A stretch of DNA of 64,000 nucleotides from Alteribacillus sp. YIM 98480 (GCF_009765375.1 NZ_VTOK01000001.1:248001-312000), one strand, 5' to 3'; positions 1 to 8,548 are shown, counted from the stretch's first letter. Numbers and translations are program-made. The notes: generated from the letters alone by a model not told the origin.

Positions 1-821
1 GTATCACTACTAATGGGCACGCTGCGGAAGTAGCTTCATTAACATTTGATGAACAAAGAAGGAGTTTAAATATTACTTTAGATGAAGTCTCCGGAAAAGT
101 CCCTGTTATTTGTGGAATCTATGAAAATGGAACTCAAAAAGCAGCCGACATGGCTAAAATGGCTGAAAGAGAAGGTGCAGATGCCCTTCTAGTGTTTCCG
201 TCAGAAGTTTTAAATTTTGGGCATCAATTACGACCTGACATGGCATATTATCACTACGCTACGGTAGCTAAAGCAACGAATTTGCCTATTGTTGCTTTTG
301 TGTACCCTACCACTTCAGGTTTGCATATTCCAACGGACCATTTAGTGAAAATTTGTAAAGAAATTGATAATGTAGTAGCTGTTAAAGAGTGGTCTAATGA
401 TATATTTGTTTATGAGCAAAACTACCGTGAACTAAAGAAATTAGACAAGCACATATCCATATTAACGAGCTTTAGTAAATCATTACTTGCTTCACTTTGT
501 ATAGGTGCTGATGGTATTCTTTCAGGACACGGCAGTCTTATAGCGGAAATTCAAGTGCACCTTTATGAGGCAGTTAAATCAAATGATTTAGAAAAAGCCC
601 GTATAATAGCTGAAAAACTTTATCCTTTAGTTCAAGTGTTTTACAAAGAGCCTTTTTTGGATATGCATAACAGAATGAAAGAGGCAAATGTTTTATTAGG
701 TAGAATGGAAAAAGCCTATGTGAGACCTCCTTTACAAAAAATCTCGGAGGAAGAGCGTAATATAATTGATGAAGTTATTATGAACGCTAGATTACCACAA
801 TACAAGGAAATCAAAAAATAA
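1..821 (+). CDS. dihydrodipicolinate synthase (DHDPS/DapA) family protein, 5'-truncated
   Basis: The reading frame is open from base 3, so the true start lies upstream of the window; about 272 residues remain. The first visible residues (TTNGHAAEVASLT) match the family's substrate-loop region just after the GGT(T/G)GE motif. VVAVKEW near the middle carries the Schiff-base lysine of this class I aldolase/dehydratase family. GADGILSGHGS further on fits the phosphate/oxyacid-binding turn. Members cleave or dehydrate 2-oxo acids through a lysine-pyruvate imine. It is followed after 51 bp by an FAH-family gene and then a cyclase, which suggests a 2-oxo acid or diketo-acid degradation operon. It is unlikely to be the lysine-biosynthetic DapA, given this context. 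The exact substrate is unknown. Confidence 0.85.
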   Translation, partial: ITTNGHAAEVASLTFDEQRRSLNITLDEVSGKVPVICGIYENGTQKAADMAKMAEREGADALLVFPSEVLNFGHQLRPDMAYYHYATVAKATNLPIVAFVYPTTSGLHIPTDHLVKICKEIDNVVAVKEWSNDIFVYEQNYRELKKLDKHISILTSFSKSLLASLCIGADGILSGHGSLIAEIQVHLYEAVKSNDLEKARIIAEKLYPLVQVFYKEPFLDMHNRMKEANVLLGRMEKAYVRPPLQKISEEERNIIDEVIMNARLPQYKEIKK

Positions 822-872
822 TTTTTCGAATATTTTAATATCATTACAAATAAGCAATATGGAGGGTTCACA

Positions 873-1799
873 ATGAAATTATCGACAGTGCTTATCAATA
901 ACGAATCAAGATTAGTAGGATTTCTTAATGAAACTCATGTAATTGATTTATTTGAAGCTCAAAAAGAGCTTAATAATAAAGAAATCCCTGAAAATGTTTG
1001 GATGAACATGCAATCATTTATAGAAGCCGGAGAGCCAGCCATTTTAGCTTGTCAACAAATGTTGTCAGACTTTACAGACAGTTTGTCACATAGTTTTATT
1101 TACCCCTTCGAGGATCTCAAAGTTCTTCCTCCCATCCCGAGACCATTGAAAAACATTATGTGTGTAGGGCGAAACTATAAAGAACATGTTGGTGAAAGTA
1201 AACAGCTAAGTGGAAAGTCACAACCAATACCAGAGAAACCTATCTATTTTACAAAATCTTTTACTAGTTTAGTGGCTCATGAGGATTTTATCGAGTTTAA
1301 TCGTAACGTCACAGAAAAAGTTGATTATGAGGGAGAGCTAGCAGTCATTATTGGAAGTAAAGGTAAAAATATTTCTAAAAATAAAGCAATGGACTATGTA
1401 TTTGGTTATTCAATTATGAATGATGTATCCGCTCGTGATCTACAGTTTGGACATGTCCAATATTTTAAAGGCAAAGCTTTAGATACCTTTGCTCCAATAG
1501 GTCCATGTATTGTCCATAAATCTTCTCTTCCAGATTACACAAAATTTAAATTACAAACAACTGTAAATGGTGAACTGCGACAATCAGCTTCGTTAGAACA
1601 ACTTATTTTCGATATCCCTACGATTATTTCGACTCTTTCTTCTGGAATGACCTTGCATCCAGGTGACATTATTGCAACTGGTACGCCTTCTGGGGTAGGT
1701 GGTGGATTTGACCCACAACGTTTTCTTAATGATGGTGACATAGTAGAAATTACGGTAGACCCGATTGGTACATTAAGAAATAGTGTGCGTGAATTATAA
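873..1799 (+). CDS. fumarylacetoacetate hydrolase (FAH) family protein
   Basis: 308 residues, starting at an ATG 9 bases after GGAGGG. The C-terminal two thirds is the FAH fold: CVGRNYKEHVGE at about residue 104, the metal-ligand pair in VDYEGELAVIIG at about 150, NDVSARDLQ at about 186 and TGTPSGVG at about 272. Both acidic metal ligands are present, so it should be an active Mg/Mn-dependent enzyme. Family reactions are C-C bond hydrolysis, hydration, decarboxylation or isomerisation of 2-oxo/enol acids. The first 100 residues form the variable N-terminal domain of longer FAH proteins. It lies between a DHDPS-family gene and a cyclase-family gene with short gaps, so the three are probably one transcript. 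The substrate is not identifiable. Confidence 0.88.
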   Translation: MKLSTVLINNESRLVGFLNETHVIDLFEAQKELNNKEIPENVWMNMQSFIEAGEPAILACQQMLSDFTDSLSHSFIYPFEDLKVLPPIPRPLKNIMCVGRNYKEHVGESKQLSGKSQPIPEKPIYFTKSFTSLVAHEDFIEFNRNVTEKVDYEGELAVIIGSKGKNISKNKAMDYVFGYSIMNDVSARDLQFGHVQYFKGKALDTFAPIGPCIVHKSSLPDYTKFKLQTTVNGELRQSASLEQLIFDIPTIISTLSSGMTLHPGDIIATGTPSGVGGGFDPQRFLNDGDIVEITVDPIGTLRNSVREL

Positions 1800-1827
1800 G
1801 CTATATTCTATGAAAGGACGGAGAAAT

Positions 1828-2589
1828 ATGCAATTTATTGATTTAAGTGTTCCACTTGAACATGAACCTATAACAGAAAAAAGACCTTCCCGTATTGAAA
1901 GATTTAATCATGATAAAGAGGGGCTAGACTTTTTAACAAAAGCCTTTGGATGTGAACCGTCTGACTTAGTTTTATCCGGTGGACTGGGAAATGCGATTGA
2001 AGTAGTTACGGCAGGTACACATACTTCTACACATATGGATGCCCCTTGGCATTATGCACCGACTTCAGAAGGAAAACCAGCGCGTACAATTGACGATGTA
2101 CCTTTAGAATGGTGTTATAACAATGGTGTACGATTGGACTTTAGACATCGTAAAGATGGAGACGTTATTACACCGGAGGAATTAAAAGAAGAGCTAAATC
2201 GGATTAATTACGAACTGAAATCTTTTGATATTGTACTGATAATGACAGGTTGCGATAAAAAAATGGATTCAAAAGATTATTTCCAGCAGCCAGGTTTAGG
2301 GAGAGAGGCAGTTCTTTGGCTAGTAGAAAGAGGGGTGAAAATCATAGGTATTGATGCCTGGGGCCTTGATACATCGTTTGAGGCCATGGCTGAAAAATTC
2401 CAAAAGTCAGGAAATGGAGAAGTATTGTGGCAGGCTCATTTTGCTGGTATAGAACGAGAATATTGTCAGCTTGAAAAATTAACGAACTTAGATTTGTTAC
2501 CGCCTCATGGTTTTAAAGTCATCTGTTTTCCTATTAAAGTTGAAAAAGGAAGCGGGGGTTGGAGCAGAGTTGTGGCAATAAAAGATTAA
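1828..2589 (+). CDS. cyclase / kynurenine-formamidase-like family protein
   Basis: 253 residues. I chose the ATG at 1828 because it lies 7 bases after AAAGGACGGAG; the in-frame start at 1783 would overlap the previous gene. The metal-binding signature HTSTHMDAPWH is at about residue 72, with further family features at GIDAWGLDT and HGFKVICFPIKVEKGSG near the C-terminus. The family (Pfam Cyclase) hydrolyses amides or lactones with Zn or Mn; examples are KynB and isatin hydrolase. In this operon it may open a lactone or amide upstream of the FAH and aldolase steps, which is inference. A strong stem-loop follows 30 bp downstream and probably ends the operon. Confidence 0.87.
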   Translation: MQFIDLSVPLEHEPITEKRPSRIERFNHDKEGLDFLTKAFGCEPSDLVLSGGLGNAIEVVTAGTHTSTHMDAPWHYAPTSEGKPARTIDDVPLEWCYNNGVRLDFRHRKDGDVITPEELKEELNRINYELKSFDIVLIMTGCDKKMDSKDYFQQPGLGREAVLWLVERGVKIIGIDAWGLDTSFEAMAEKFQKSGNGEVLWQAHFAGIEREYCQLEKLTNLDLLPPHGFKVICFPIKVEKGSGGWSRVVAIKD

Positions 2590-2618
2590 AAAAACTTACT
2601 TGCTAGATGAGAAACAAT

Positions 2619-2683
2619 TAATGTAAAGGGGATTTGAGTAATATATCTCTCCTTAGGAGTTTATCTCAAATCCTTTTACATTA
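2619..2683 (+). terminator. long stem-loop after the cyclase gene
   Basis: AATGTAAAGGGGATTTGAG pairs with CTCAAATCCTTTTACATT across a loop of about 25 bases that has its own small hairpin (CTCCTTAGGAG). Neither strand has a classic long T-run. It separates the convergent cyclase and madM genes and may serve both. Confidence 0.6.
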
Positions 2684-2743
2684 TTGTTTAAACAAGGGAA
2701 TTGATAAATGGATCTGATAAAAATGATTAGGAATATTATCTAG

Positions 2744-2770
2744 TTATACGAAAGAAGTTTTCGTGTATAA
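2744..2770. terminator. small hairpin downstream of madM
   Basis: TATACGAAA and TTTTCGTGTATA form an imperfect hairpin about 60 bp past the madM stop codon. It could help end the leftward mad transcript; there is no long U-tract, so the call is weak. The rest of 2684-2827 shows nothing I recognise. Confidence 0.35.
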
Positions 2771-2827
2771 ATGGTGTTCTATTGTAAAAAAAGTAAGCGC
2801 TTTGTATACCTATTGCTAAATTTCCTT

Positions 2828-3592
2828 TTAACCAATAATTGCCCGCACGGCAAAATATAAAATAGAAGGACACAATAAACAACCAAGTCCGGTATAAAAT
2901 GTGGCTGTCATTGCTCCGTATGGCACTAACTTAGGGTCTGTCGCTGCAAGCCCTCCGGCCACACCGCTTGTTGTTCCCATTAGACCACCGTAAACAAGAG
3001 CAGAACGCGGGTTATCAAGGCCGATATATTTTGCAACGAATGGGGTGCCGATCATCACTAGGATTGATTTAACTAGTCCTGCAGCAATACTTAAAGCAAT
3101 AACCTCTGAACTAGCACCAACTGCTCCTCCGACTACTGGGCCTACAATATAAGTCGCCGCTCCCCCTCCAATCGTGGTGAGACTTGCTGCATCAGTATAA
3201 CCAAACGAAAAGGCGACGATGACACCAATGATGAAAGAAACAAAAATGCCCATAAATAGGGAAAGAATACCGGTGAAACCCGCTTTTTTTATTTCTTCAA
3301 TGCTTGCTCCAAAGGCAGTGGCGACAATAGCAAGGTCGCGAAGCATCGCCCCTCCCATTAAACCTATTCCTGAAAACATTTGAAGATCAGCTATCCCATT
3401 TTCTCCACCTGTACTGACTCCGCCAATATAAGCCAGCACCAGCCCAAGAATGATCGCAATAGCTGAACCGTGCAATCGTCCTTTGGTAAGCTTATCAGAT
3501 AGAAAATACGAAAAGTACATCGTAATCCCAACAACAGCAAAGGCAGTGACTAAACTATTATCCTCAAACATAGCGAAAATGGTATCTTGCAT
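2828..3592 (-). CDS. madM: malonate transporter, MadM subunit
   Basis: 254 residues, a very hydrophobic membrane protein with about 7-8 transmembrane segments. The glycine-rich stretches GLMGGAMLRDLAIVATAFGAS and TTIGGGAATYIVGPVVGGAVG, and the length, match MadM. MadM acts with MadL as the two-component malonate carrier first described in Malonomonas rubra, where transport is Na+-coupled. The ATG is preceded by AGGAGG. It lies 16 bp after madL and diverges from the regulator and the malonate decarboxylase operon, so the role follows from both family and context. It shares the control region with the GntR gene. Confidence 0.92.
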   Translation of the reverse strand: MQDTIFAMFEDNSLVTAFAVVGITMYFSYFLSDKLTKGRLHGSAIAIILGLVLAYIGGVSTGGENGIADLQMFSGIGLMGGAMLRDLAIVATAFGASIEEIKKAGFTGILSLFMGIFVSFIIGVIVAFSFGYTDAASLTTIGGGAATYIVGPVVGGAVGASSEVIALSIAAGLVKSILVMIGTPFVAKYIGLDNPRSALVYGGLMGTTSGVAGGLAATDPKLVPYGAMTATFYTGLGCLLCPSILYFAVRAIIG

Positions 3593-3608
3593 AACGTTTT
3601 CCTCCTAG

Positions 3609-4010
3609 TTAGTTGGCTTTATCCATTTTATTTTCATTCAAAAATGATTCCGGTTTGCCTTTTCCTATGTTAGAAAGAACAGGTACAAGAGCAAAGCTAG
3701 CTGTAACAGCGAGCACTCCGGCTAGAATAGCCATAGGACCGCCCTCTAGTGCACCAGCAACATTTTGCTGCGCAGACATAGCAACAACAATAGGTATATA
3801 CATAGCACTCCAAAAAGATAAACCTTCCTGAGATTTTTCTTTAAGTTTATTCTTTTGTTTTAAACGATCTACTAATAATACTAGCATGATCATGGCTATC
3901 CCTACTCCGCCAACATTTGCATCAATCCCCAAAACCGTGCCTAATAAGTCACCCGCCATTACACCAGTTAACATACAAATAGCTAATAATGCCACCCCGT
4001 ATACAACCAC
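3609..4010 (-). CDS. madL: malonate transporter, MadL subunit
   Basis: 133 residues with four predicted membrane segments and a short charged loop (LKQKNKLKEKSQ) in the middle. Size and order (madL then madM) match the MadL family. The start is GTG, 6 bases after AAAGGAGAGG on the minus strand. MadL and MadM together import malonate for the decarboxylase encoded to the right. Upstream are a perfect CcpA cre box and a TCGAC-type operator, so carbon catabolite repression and malonate induction are both likely. Confidence 0.92.
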   Translation of the reverse strand: MVVYGVALLAICMLTGVMAGDLLGTVLGIDANVGGVGIAMIMLVLLVDRLKQKNKLKEKSQEGLSFWSAMYIPIVVAMSAQQNVAGALEGGPMAILAGVLAVTASFALVPVLSNIGKGKPESFLNENKMDKAN

Positions 4011-4102
4011 TTTATCCTCTCCTTTATCGTTTGGAATAGTCGGGAGTATTAATAAAATTTTATAGATGAACGAAAATCAAAATATAAACACCTCCTTATA
4101 TC

Positions 4103-4116
4103 AGAAAACGCTTTCA
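4103..4116 (-). promoter_or_regulatory. CcpA cre box upstream of madLM
   Basis: On the minus strand the sequence is TGAAAGCGTTTTCT, which fits the Bacillus consensus TGWAARCGYTWNCW at all 14 positions. It lies about 95 bp before the madL start and overlaps a plausible -35/-10 spacer (TTGAGT-N18-TGATAT on the minus strand). Carbon catabolite repression of malonate uptake is expected. Confidence 0.7.
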
Positions 4117-4139
4117 AAATTACTCAAAAAAATATACTG

Positions 4140-4153
4140 TCGACTATAGACTA
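4140..4153. promoter_or_regulatory. operator 1 (TCGACTA direct repeat), madLM side
   Basis: TCGACTATAGACTA is two 7-bp units TCGACTA/TAGACTA. The same unit recurs at 4251-4263 (before the GntR gene) and 4970-4983 (before mdcH), and I noticed it nowhere else in the window. It is therefore a good candidate binding site for the GntR/FCD regulator encoded between them. Confidence 0.65.
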
Positions 4154-4217
4154 TGTATTTTATAATAGAGAGTAAGTAAACAGAATGCAACCACTATTTA
4201 AAATTTTCCAAAAATAA

Positions 4218-4246
4218 TTGAATAGTAACAAATTTTAAGGTATAAT
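4218..4246 (+). promoter_or_regulatory. sigma-A promoter of the GntR regulator gene
   Basis: TTGAAT (4218-4223), a 17-bp spacer and TATAAT (4241-4246). Transcription would start at about 4253, inside the adjacent TCGACAGTCGACA operator, which implies autorepression. Confidence 0.75.
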
Positions 4247-4250
4247 GTAA

Positions 4251-4263
4251 TCGACAGTCGACA
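4251..4263. promoter_or_regulatory. operator 2 (TCGACAGTCGACA) at the GntR gene
   Basis: Two direct 7-bp units TCGACAG/TCGACA directly after the -10 hexamer and overlapping the ribosome binding site region of the regulator gene. A protein bound here would block transcription start. Confidence 0.65.
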
Positions 4264-4277
4264 GGAGAGTGAAACTT

Positions 4278-4934
4278 ATGTCTAGTATTGATCTTTCTAA
4301 TAACGCGTTATCAAACAAAATAGCAGATCATATATCGAAACAGATCATTTCCGGAGACCTTAAACCTGGAGAGAAAATAGTAGAAAATTTTTATGCAGAA
4401 GAATATGGCACAAGCAGAGCTCCGGTAAGGGAAGCCATATTTTTATTAACTATTGAAGGGCTTGTTGAAAGAATTCCAAGAAAAGGAGCTGTTGTTAGAG
4501 GATACACGGAATCGGAGATTTATGATCTATTAGAAATAAGAATTAACTTAGAATCTTTGGCAATGAAAAGAATTACCGAAAACGGAGTAGACCTAAACGA
4601 ACTTGCCGAAATGAAAAAAATTCTTACGCAGATGAAAAATATAAATGATAGAGAGCGCTACACGCAATTAAATCATTCGTTTCATATGTGTTTGCTTAGG
4701 ATGAGTGAAAGCGAGATCATTAAAAATACTTATACCCGTTTGGAATATCCGCTGCTTACGGTGCAGAACCTTTCGTTTTCTATGGAGGGAAATATTGAAA
4801 AATCCATTCAAGAACATGAAAAACTGATTGAATGGTTGGAAAAGAATCAGTTGGAAAAAGCAGCAAGTTTATTAAATACACACAATCAATATGTCATAGA
4901 AAGCATTAAAAAACGTATGTTAAAGAAGCAGTAA
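4278..4934 (+). CDS. GntR-family (FCD subfamily) regulator of malonate genes
   Basis: 218 residues. The ATG at 4278 follows AGGAGAG with good spacing; a GTG at 4269 is in frame but overlaps that site. The N-terminal winged helix (about residues 10-75) includes LKPGEKIVENFYAEEYGTS and SRAPVREAIFLLTIEGLVE. The C-terminal FCD domain is all-helical with the acidic/histidine metal-site residues (EIRINLESL, LNHSFHMCLL, EHEKLIEWLE). FCD regulators bind small carboxylates. It lies between madLM and the mdc operon, whose promoters share its TCGAC operators, so malonate or malonyl-CoA is the likely effector (inference). Many proteobacterial mdc operons use a LysR-type MdcR instead. Confidence 0.88.
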   Translation: MSSIDLSNNALSNKIADHISKQIISGDLKPGEKIVENFYAEEYGTSRAPVREAIFLLTIEGLVERIPRKGAVVRGYTESEIYDLLEIRINLESLAMKRITENGVDLNELAEMKKILTQMKNINDRERYTQLNHSFHMCLLRMSESEIIKNTYTRLEYPLLTVQNLSFSMEGNIEKSIQEHEKLIEWLEKNQLEKAASLLNTHNQYVIESIKKRMLKKQ

Positions 4935-4956
4935 TGGGGATTGAAACCCCCATTAC
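4932..4956 (+). terminator. hairpin after the GntR gene
   Basis: TAATGGGG and CCCCATTA form an 8-bp stem (loop ATTGAAAC), starting next to the stop codon at 4932-4934. No T-run follows, so it may only slow read-through into the mdc operon. Confidence 0.5.
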
Positions 4957-4969
4957 ATTAAATATTTGG

Positions 4970-4983
4970 TCGACTATCGACTA
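4970..4983. promoter_or_regulatory. operator 3 (TCGACTATCGACTA) before mdcH
   Basis: Perfect direct repeat of the 7-mer TCGACTA, 35 bp upstream of the mdcH start codon. With operators 1 and 2 it links transporter, regulator and enzyme operon. Confidence 0.68.
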
Positions 4984-5017
4984 AGGGAATCATTATATTA
5001 AGGGAGGTGAGTGTTTT

Positions 5018-5944
5018 GTGAGTATTGCGTTTTTATGCCCGGGACAGGGATCCCAGCAGCCTGGCATGCTTCATCGGCTTCCTGATCATCCGCAGGTACA
5101 AAAAACAATGAACGATGCAGAAGATCTCTTAAAAAAAGACGTGTTTTCTTTAGATACCGAAAAAGAGTTCCAGTCAACAACAGCCGTTCAGATCTCGCTT
5201 TTTCTTTGGAGCATTGCAATGTATCGAGTGTTTCGAGCTGAAGGAGTCAAGCCTGATATGGCTGCAGGCCATTCTGTCGGTGCTTTCAGTGCAGCAGTTA
5301 TTGTCGAAGCTTTGTCCTTTAAAGAAGCTCTAAAGCTTGTGAGAAAAAGGGGGAAATGGATGGAGGAGGAACATCCATCTGGATATGGAATGGGTGTTGT
5401 TACAGGGCTTTCTTATAATCAACTAAAAAGGCTGTTGAAAGAACATGATTCTAACAAAACAGTGTATATAGCTAACCTTAATGCGGATGATCAATTCACG
5501 ATATCAGGCTCTCAAACAGCTTTGGACGTGTTTTTGAAGTCAGCTTCAAATGAAGGAGCCAGAAAAGCAGAACTGCTGAATGTTACGGTTCCATCTCATT
5601 GTGAGTTAATGAGGGATGTAACAAAAAAAATGAGGCAAGCGTTGAATGAAATATCTTTTAGTCGTCCAAAAATTCCTTATGCTGGCAATGCAATAGCAAG
5701 AGCTTTTTTAGATGCAGAAAGGATAAGAGAAGACCTTGCTGAAAGTATTTCCAAACCGGTTCGCTGGAATGAAACGGTCCATCTCTATTATGAAAGAGGA
5801 GCACGGCTGTTTGTTGAACTTTCTCCTCAAGCTGTTCTATCTGATCTGGTAAATAAAACATTTCCAGAGGCCCGCGCTATATCAGTAAGCAATGGTTTAG
5901 AAAACTGTCTCTTCCTATTAGAGAGATATAACCGTAAGTCATAA
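5018..5944 (+). CDS. mdcH: malonate decarboxylase malonyltransferase subunit MdcH (epsilon)
   Basis: 308 residues. The GTG start lies 7 bases after AGGGAGGTGA. The acyltransferase fold is clear: GQGSQQPGM at about residue 8 and the nucleophile elbow GHSVGAFSAA at about 86, with the histidine of the Ser-His pair in VPSHCELM near residue 190. MdcH loads a malonyl group onto the acetyl-S-ACP (MdcC) to start the decarboxylation cycle. Fatty-acid synthase FabD is the closest relative, but the strict mdc context settles the role. It is the first gene here, whereas in Klebsiella it comes late in the operon. Confidence 0.93.
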   Translation: MSIAFLCPGQGSQQPGMLHRLPDHPQVQKTMNDAEDLLKKDVFSLDTEKEFQSTTAVQISLFLWSIAMYRVFRAEGVKPDMAAGHSVGAFSAAVIVEALSFKEALKLVRKRGKWMEEEHPSGYGMGVVTGLSYNQLKRLLKEHDSNKTVYIANLNADDQFTISGSQTALDVFLKSASNEGARKAELLNVTVPSHCELMRDVTKKMRQALNEISFSRPKIPYAGNAIARAFLDAERIREDLAESISKPVRWNETVHLYYERGARLFVELSPQAVLSDLVNKTFPEARAISVSNGLENCLFLLERYNRKS

Positions 5945-5976
5945 AGAGTAGAAACATGAAAGGGGAGGTATATTTT

Positions 5977-7638
5977 ATGAATCCTATACAGGTACAAAGA
6001 GAAAAAACTCGTTCTTGGACTACTAGAAGAGATGCAAAGCGTAAAAGAAAAGATGGGCTTTCAGGCATAACAGATGGAAAAGTGATTCCGACTGAAAGTA
6101 TTGTAGATGTACTCGAAACCCTAATTAAGCCGGGTGACAGGGTAGTGTTAGAGGGGGACAACCAGAAACAGGCGTCCTTTTTATCGCAAGCTCTTTCTAG
6201 TGTAAATCCAGAAAAAGTTAAGCGATTACACATGATAATGTCCAGTGTCTCGCGGCCGGAGCATTTAGATCTTTTTGAAAAGAACATAGCAGAAAGGGTA
6301 GACTTCGCTTTCTCTGGTCCACAAAGCCTTCGGGTAGCTCAGATGCTTGAAGATGAAAAACTGACTATCGGCGGTATTCATACTTATATTGAACTCTACG
6401 GAAGATTGTTTATTGATCTCATTCCTAAAGTGGCACTTGTAGCAGCGGATAAAGCAGACAGTCAAGGCAACCTATATACAGGAGCTAATACTGAGGAAAC
6501 CCCAACGCTTGTAGAAGCAGCTGCTTTTAGAGATGGTATTGTCATTGCTCAAGTCAATGACATAACAAAAGAATTACCGCGAGTAGATATTCCAGGATCT
6601 TGGGTGGATTATATTGTAGAAGCAGATAAGCCATATCAATTGGAGCCCTTATTCACAAGAGATCCCCGTCATATTTCAGAGATTCAAATATTAATGGCAA
6701 TGATGACGATTAGAGGTGTGTATGAAAAACATAAAGTTCAGTCCTTAAACCACGGAATCGGCTTTAATACGGCAGCTATTGAATTATTGCTCCCTACCTT
6801 TGCAGAAAAACTAGGATTAAAAGGAGAGATATGCAAGCATTGGGCTCTTAACCCTCATCCGTCTTTAATTCCTGCCATTGAAAGCGGCTGGATTGAAAGT
6901 ATTCACTGCTTTGGTGGAGAAGTGGGAATGGAAAAATATATTGAAGCAAGGCCTGATGTCTTTTTCACAGGGCCTGATGGAAGTCTTCGTTCGAATCGTA
7001 CATTGTCTCAGTTAGCCGGCCAATATGCTGTTGATCTCTTTGTTGGTTCTACCCTTCAGATGGATCGCGACGGAAATTCATCTACGGTCACTTCCGGCAG
7101 ATTAGCAGGGTTTGGCGGAGCCCCTAACATGGGGCATGATCCAGGTGGAAGACGTCACTCTACACCTGCATGGCTAAACATGATAAATTCCGATGATCCG
7201 CTAGCAAGAGGAAAGAAATTAGTCGTTCAAATGGTAGAAACATTCCAATCCGGCAATCAGCCTGTATTTGTTGAATCTCTTGATGCGGTTGAAGTTGGAA
7301 AAGAAGCTAAATTAGATACTGCCCCTGTCATGATTTATGGATCGGATGTGACTCATTTAGTAACCGAAGAAGGAATTGCTTATCTTTATAAAACAGACAG
7401 TATGGAAGAAAAAAGGGCAGCGATTGCTTCTGTAGCAGGGGTAACACCTATTGGATTGGAACGGAATGCCAAACGGGCAGAACAGCTTAGAAGAGATGGG
7501 ATTATTGCTTTGCCCGAAGATTTAAAGATACGTAGAACAGACGCTAAGCGTTCCTTATTGGCAGCAAAAAGTGTTGAAGAGTTAGTAGACTGGTCCGGCG
7601 GATTATATGAGCCTCCAGCGAAGTTTAGAAGTTGGTAG
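5977..7638 (+). CDS. mdcA: malonate decarboxylase subunit alpha (acetyl-S-ACP:malonate ACP transferase)
   Basis: 553 residues from the ATG at 5977, which has GGGGAGG 8 bases upstream; the ATG at 5956 lies before that site. The length matches MdcA (about 550). Recognisable blocks are RSWTTRRDAKRKRKDG at the N-terminus, GGIHTYIELYGRLFIDL in the middle, and FGGAPNMGHDPGGRRHS near residue 390. MdcA swaps acetyl for malonyl on the MdcC prosthetic thiol, releasing acetate. It is cytoplasmic and part of the soluble biotin-independent complex. The mdcB start follows by 12 bp. Confidence 0.95.
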   Translation: MNPIQVQREKTRSWTTRRDAKRKRKDGLSGITDGKVIPTESIVDVLETLIKPGDRVVLEGDNQKQASFLSQALSSVNPEKVKRLHMIMSSVSRPEHLDLFEKNIAERVDFAFSGPQSLRVAQMLEDEKLTIGGIHTYIELYGRLFIDLIPKVALVAADKADSQGNLYTGANTEETPTLVEAAAFRDGIVIAQVNDITKELPRVDIPGSWVDYIVEADKPYQLEPLFTRDPRHISEIQILMAMMTIRGVYEKHKVQSLNHGIGFNTAAIELLLPTFAEKLGLKGEICKHWALNPHPSLIPAIESGWIESIHCFGGEVGMEKYIEARPDVFFTGPDGSLRSNRTLSQLAGQYAVDLFVGSTLQMDRDGNSSTVTSGRLAGFGGAPNMGHDPGGRRHSTPAWLNMINSDDPLARGKKLVVQMVETFQSGNQPVFVESLDAVEVGKEAKLDTAPVMIYGSDVTHLVTEEGIAYLYKTDSMEEKRAAIASVAGVTPIGLERNAKRAEQLRRDGIIALPEDLKIRRTDAKRSLLAAKSVEELVDWSGGLYEPPAKFRSW

Positions 7639-7650
7639 GAGGGAAGGTTA

Positions 7651-8532
7651 TTGAAGTGGGAAGAAGTAACAGCCTGCAGCGAGGAATTATCAGAAACAGC
7701 TGCTGTTTCTTTAATAGAAGAAGCAGCCTTAACCCCAAAACCAGGGCTGGTGGATAAAAGTAATACTGGGGCTCATACGGATCTTGATTATAATATCATG
7801 GCATTATCTGCTGTAGCGTTAAAATCTACTTTTAGAGACATAGCAGAAACGTCTTTTAACCAGCCAATTGATCAGTCATTAAGAGAAAAAATTGCTGTAA
7901 TTGGACGACACGGAGAAAAAACGATGCTTCAAGCAACAGGAGGAGTTAACACGCATAAAGGAGCCATTTGGGCGCTTGGATTACTTACTGCAGCAGCAGC
8001 TTCACTAAATAAAAGTTCAATGAGAGCAGAAGACATTGCGCTTACGGCAGGGAAACTTGCTCAATTTCAAGATAGAAGAGCTGCATATCAAGAAACCAAT
8101 GGCTCAAGGGTGAAACAATATTATGGTACACGCGGGGCAAAAGAAGAAGCACAGCAGGGATTCCCTCATGTAACTCTTCTGGCTCTCCCCGTTTTGTATG
8201 ACAGAAGGAGAAAACAAGTCCATGAAGATCAGGCAAGGCTGGATGCCCTTCTTTCGGTCATGTCATCGCTCGATGACAGCTGTCTTCTTCATCGCGGTGG
8301 AAAAAACGCCTTACAAACAGCAAAAAGAAAATCTCTATCTATTTTAAAAGCAGGAGGGGTATCTGCTTTTAACGGTTATATTATGCTTCAAGAATTAGAT
8401 AGAGAGTTAATAAAGATAAATGCTTCTCCTGGAGGAAGTGCTGATATGTTAGCAGCCGCTTTATTTTTGGATCATCTAATTAAATCGCCGCTTCATTTGT
8501 CTAACGCTGCGAAAAAAGAAATGACTATTTAA
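7651..8532 (+). CDS. mdcB: triphosphoribosyl-dephospho-CoA synthase MdcB
   Basis: 293 residues with a TTG start just after GGAGGGAAGG. The CitG/MdcB signature is present: AALTPKPGLVDKSNTGAHTD at about residues 25-45, GGVNTHKGAIWALG at about 98, and SPGGSADMLAAALF near the C-terminus. It makes 2'-(5''-triphosphoribosyl)-3'-dephospho-CoA from ATP and dephospho-CoA, the precursor of the MdcC prosthetic group that MdcG then transfers. The size is normal for the family. Confidence 0.93.
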   Translation: MKWEEVTACSEELSETAAVSLIEEAALTPKPGLVDKSNTGAHTDLDYNIMALSAVALKSTFRDIAETSFNQPIDQSLREKIAVIGRHGEKTMLQATGGVNTHKGAIWALGLLTAAAASLNKSSMRAEDIALTAGKLAQFQDRRAAYQETNGSRVKQYYGTRGAKEEAQQGFPHVTLLALPVLYDRRRKQVHEDQARLDALLSVMSSLDDSCLLHRGGKNALQTAKRKSLSILKAGGVSAFNGYIMLQELDRELIKINASPGGSADMLAAALFLDHLIKSPLHLSNAAKKEMTI

Positions 8533-8548
8533 AGGGGGAGAGTATAAC

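Noticed and set aside
2781-2800. cre-like AGTAAGCGCTTTGT near madM
   Set aside because: Two mismatches to the consensus and located downstream of the leftward operon, away from any promoter.
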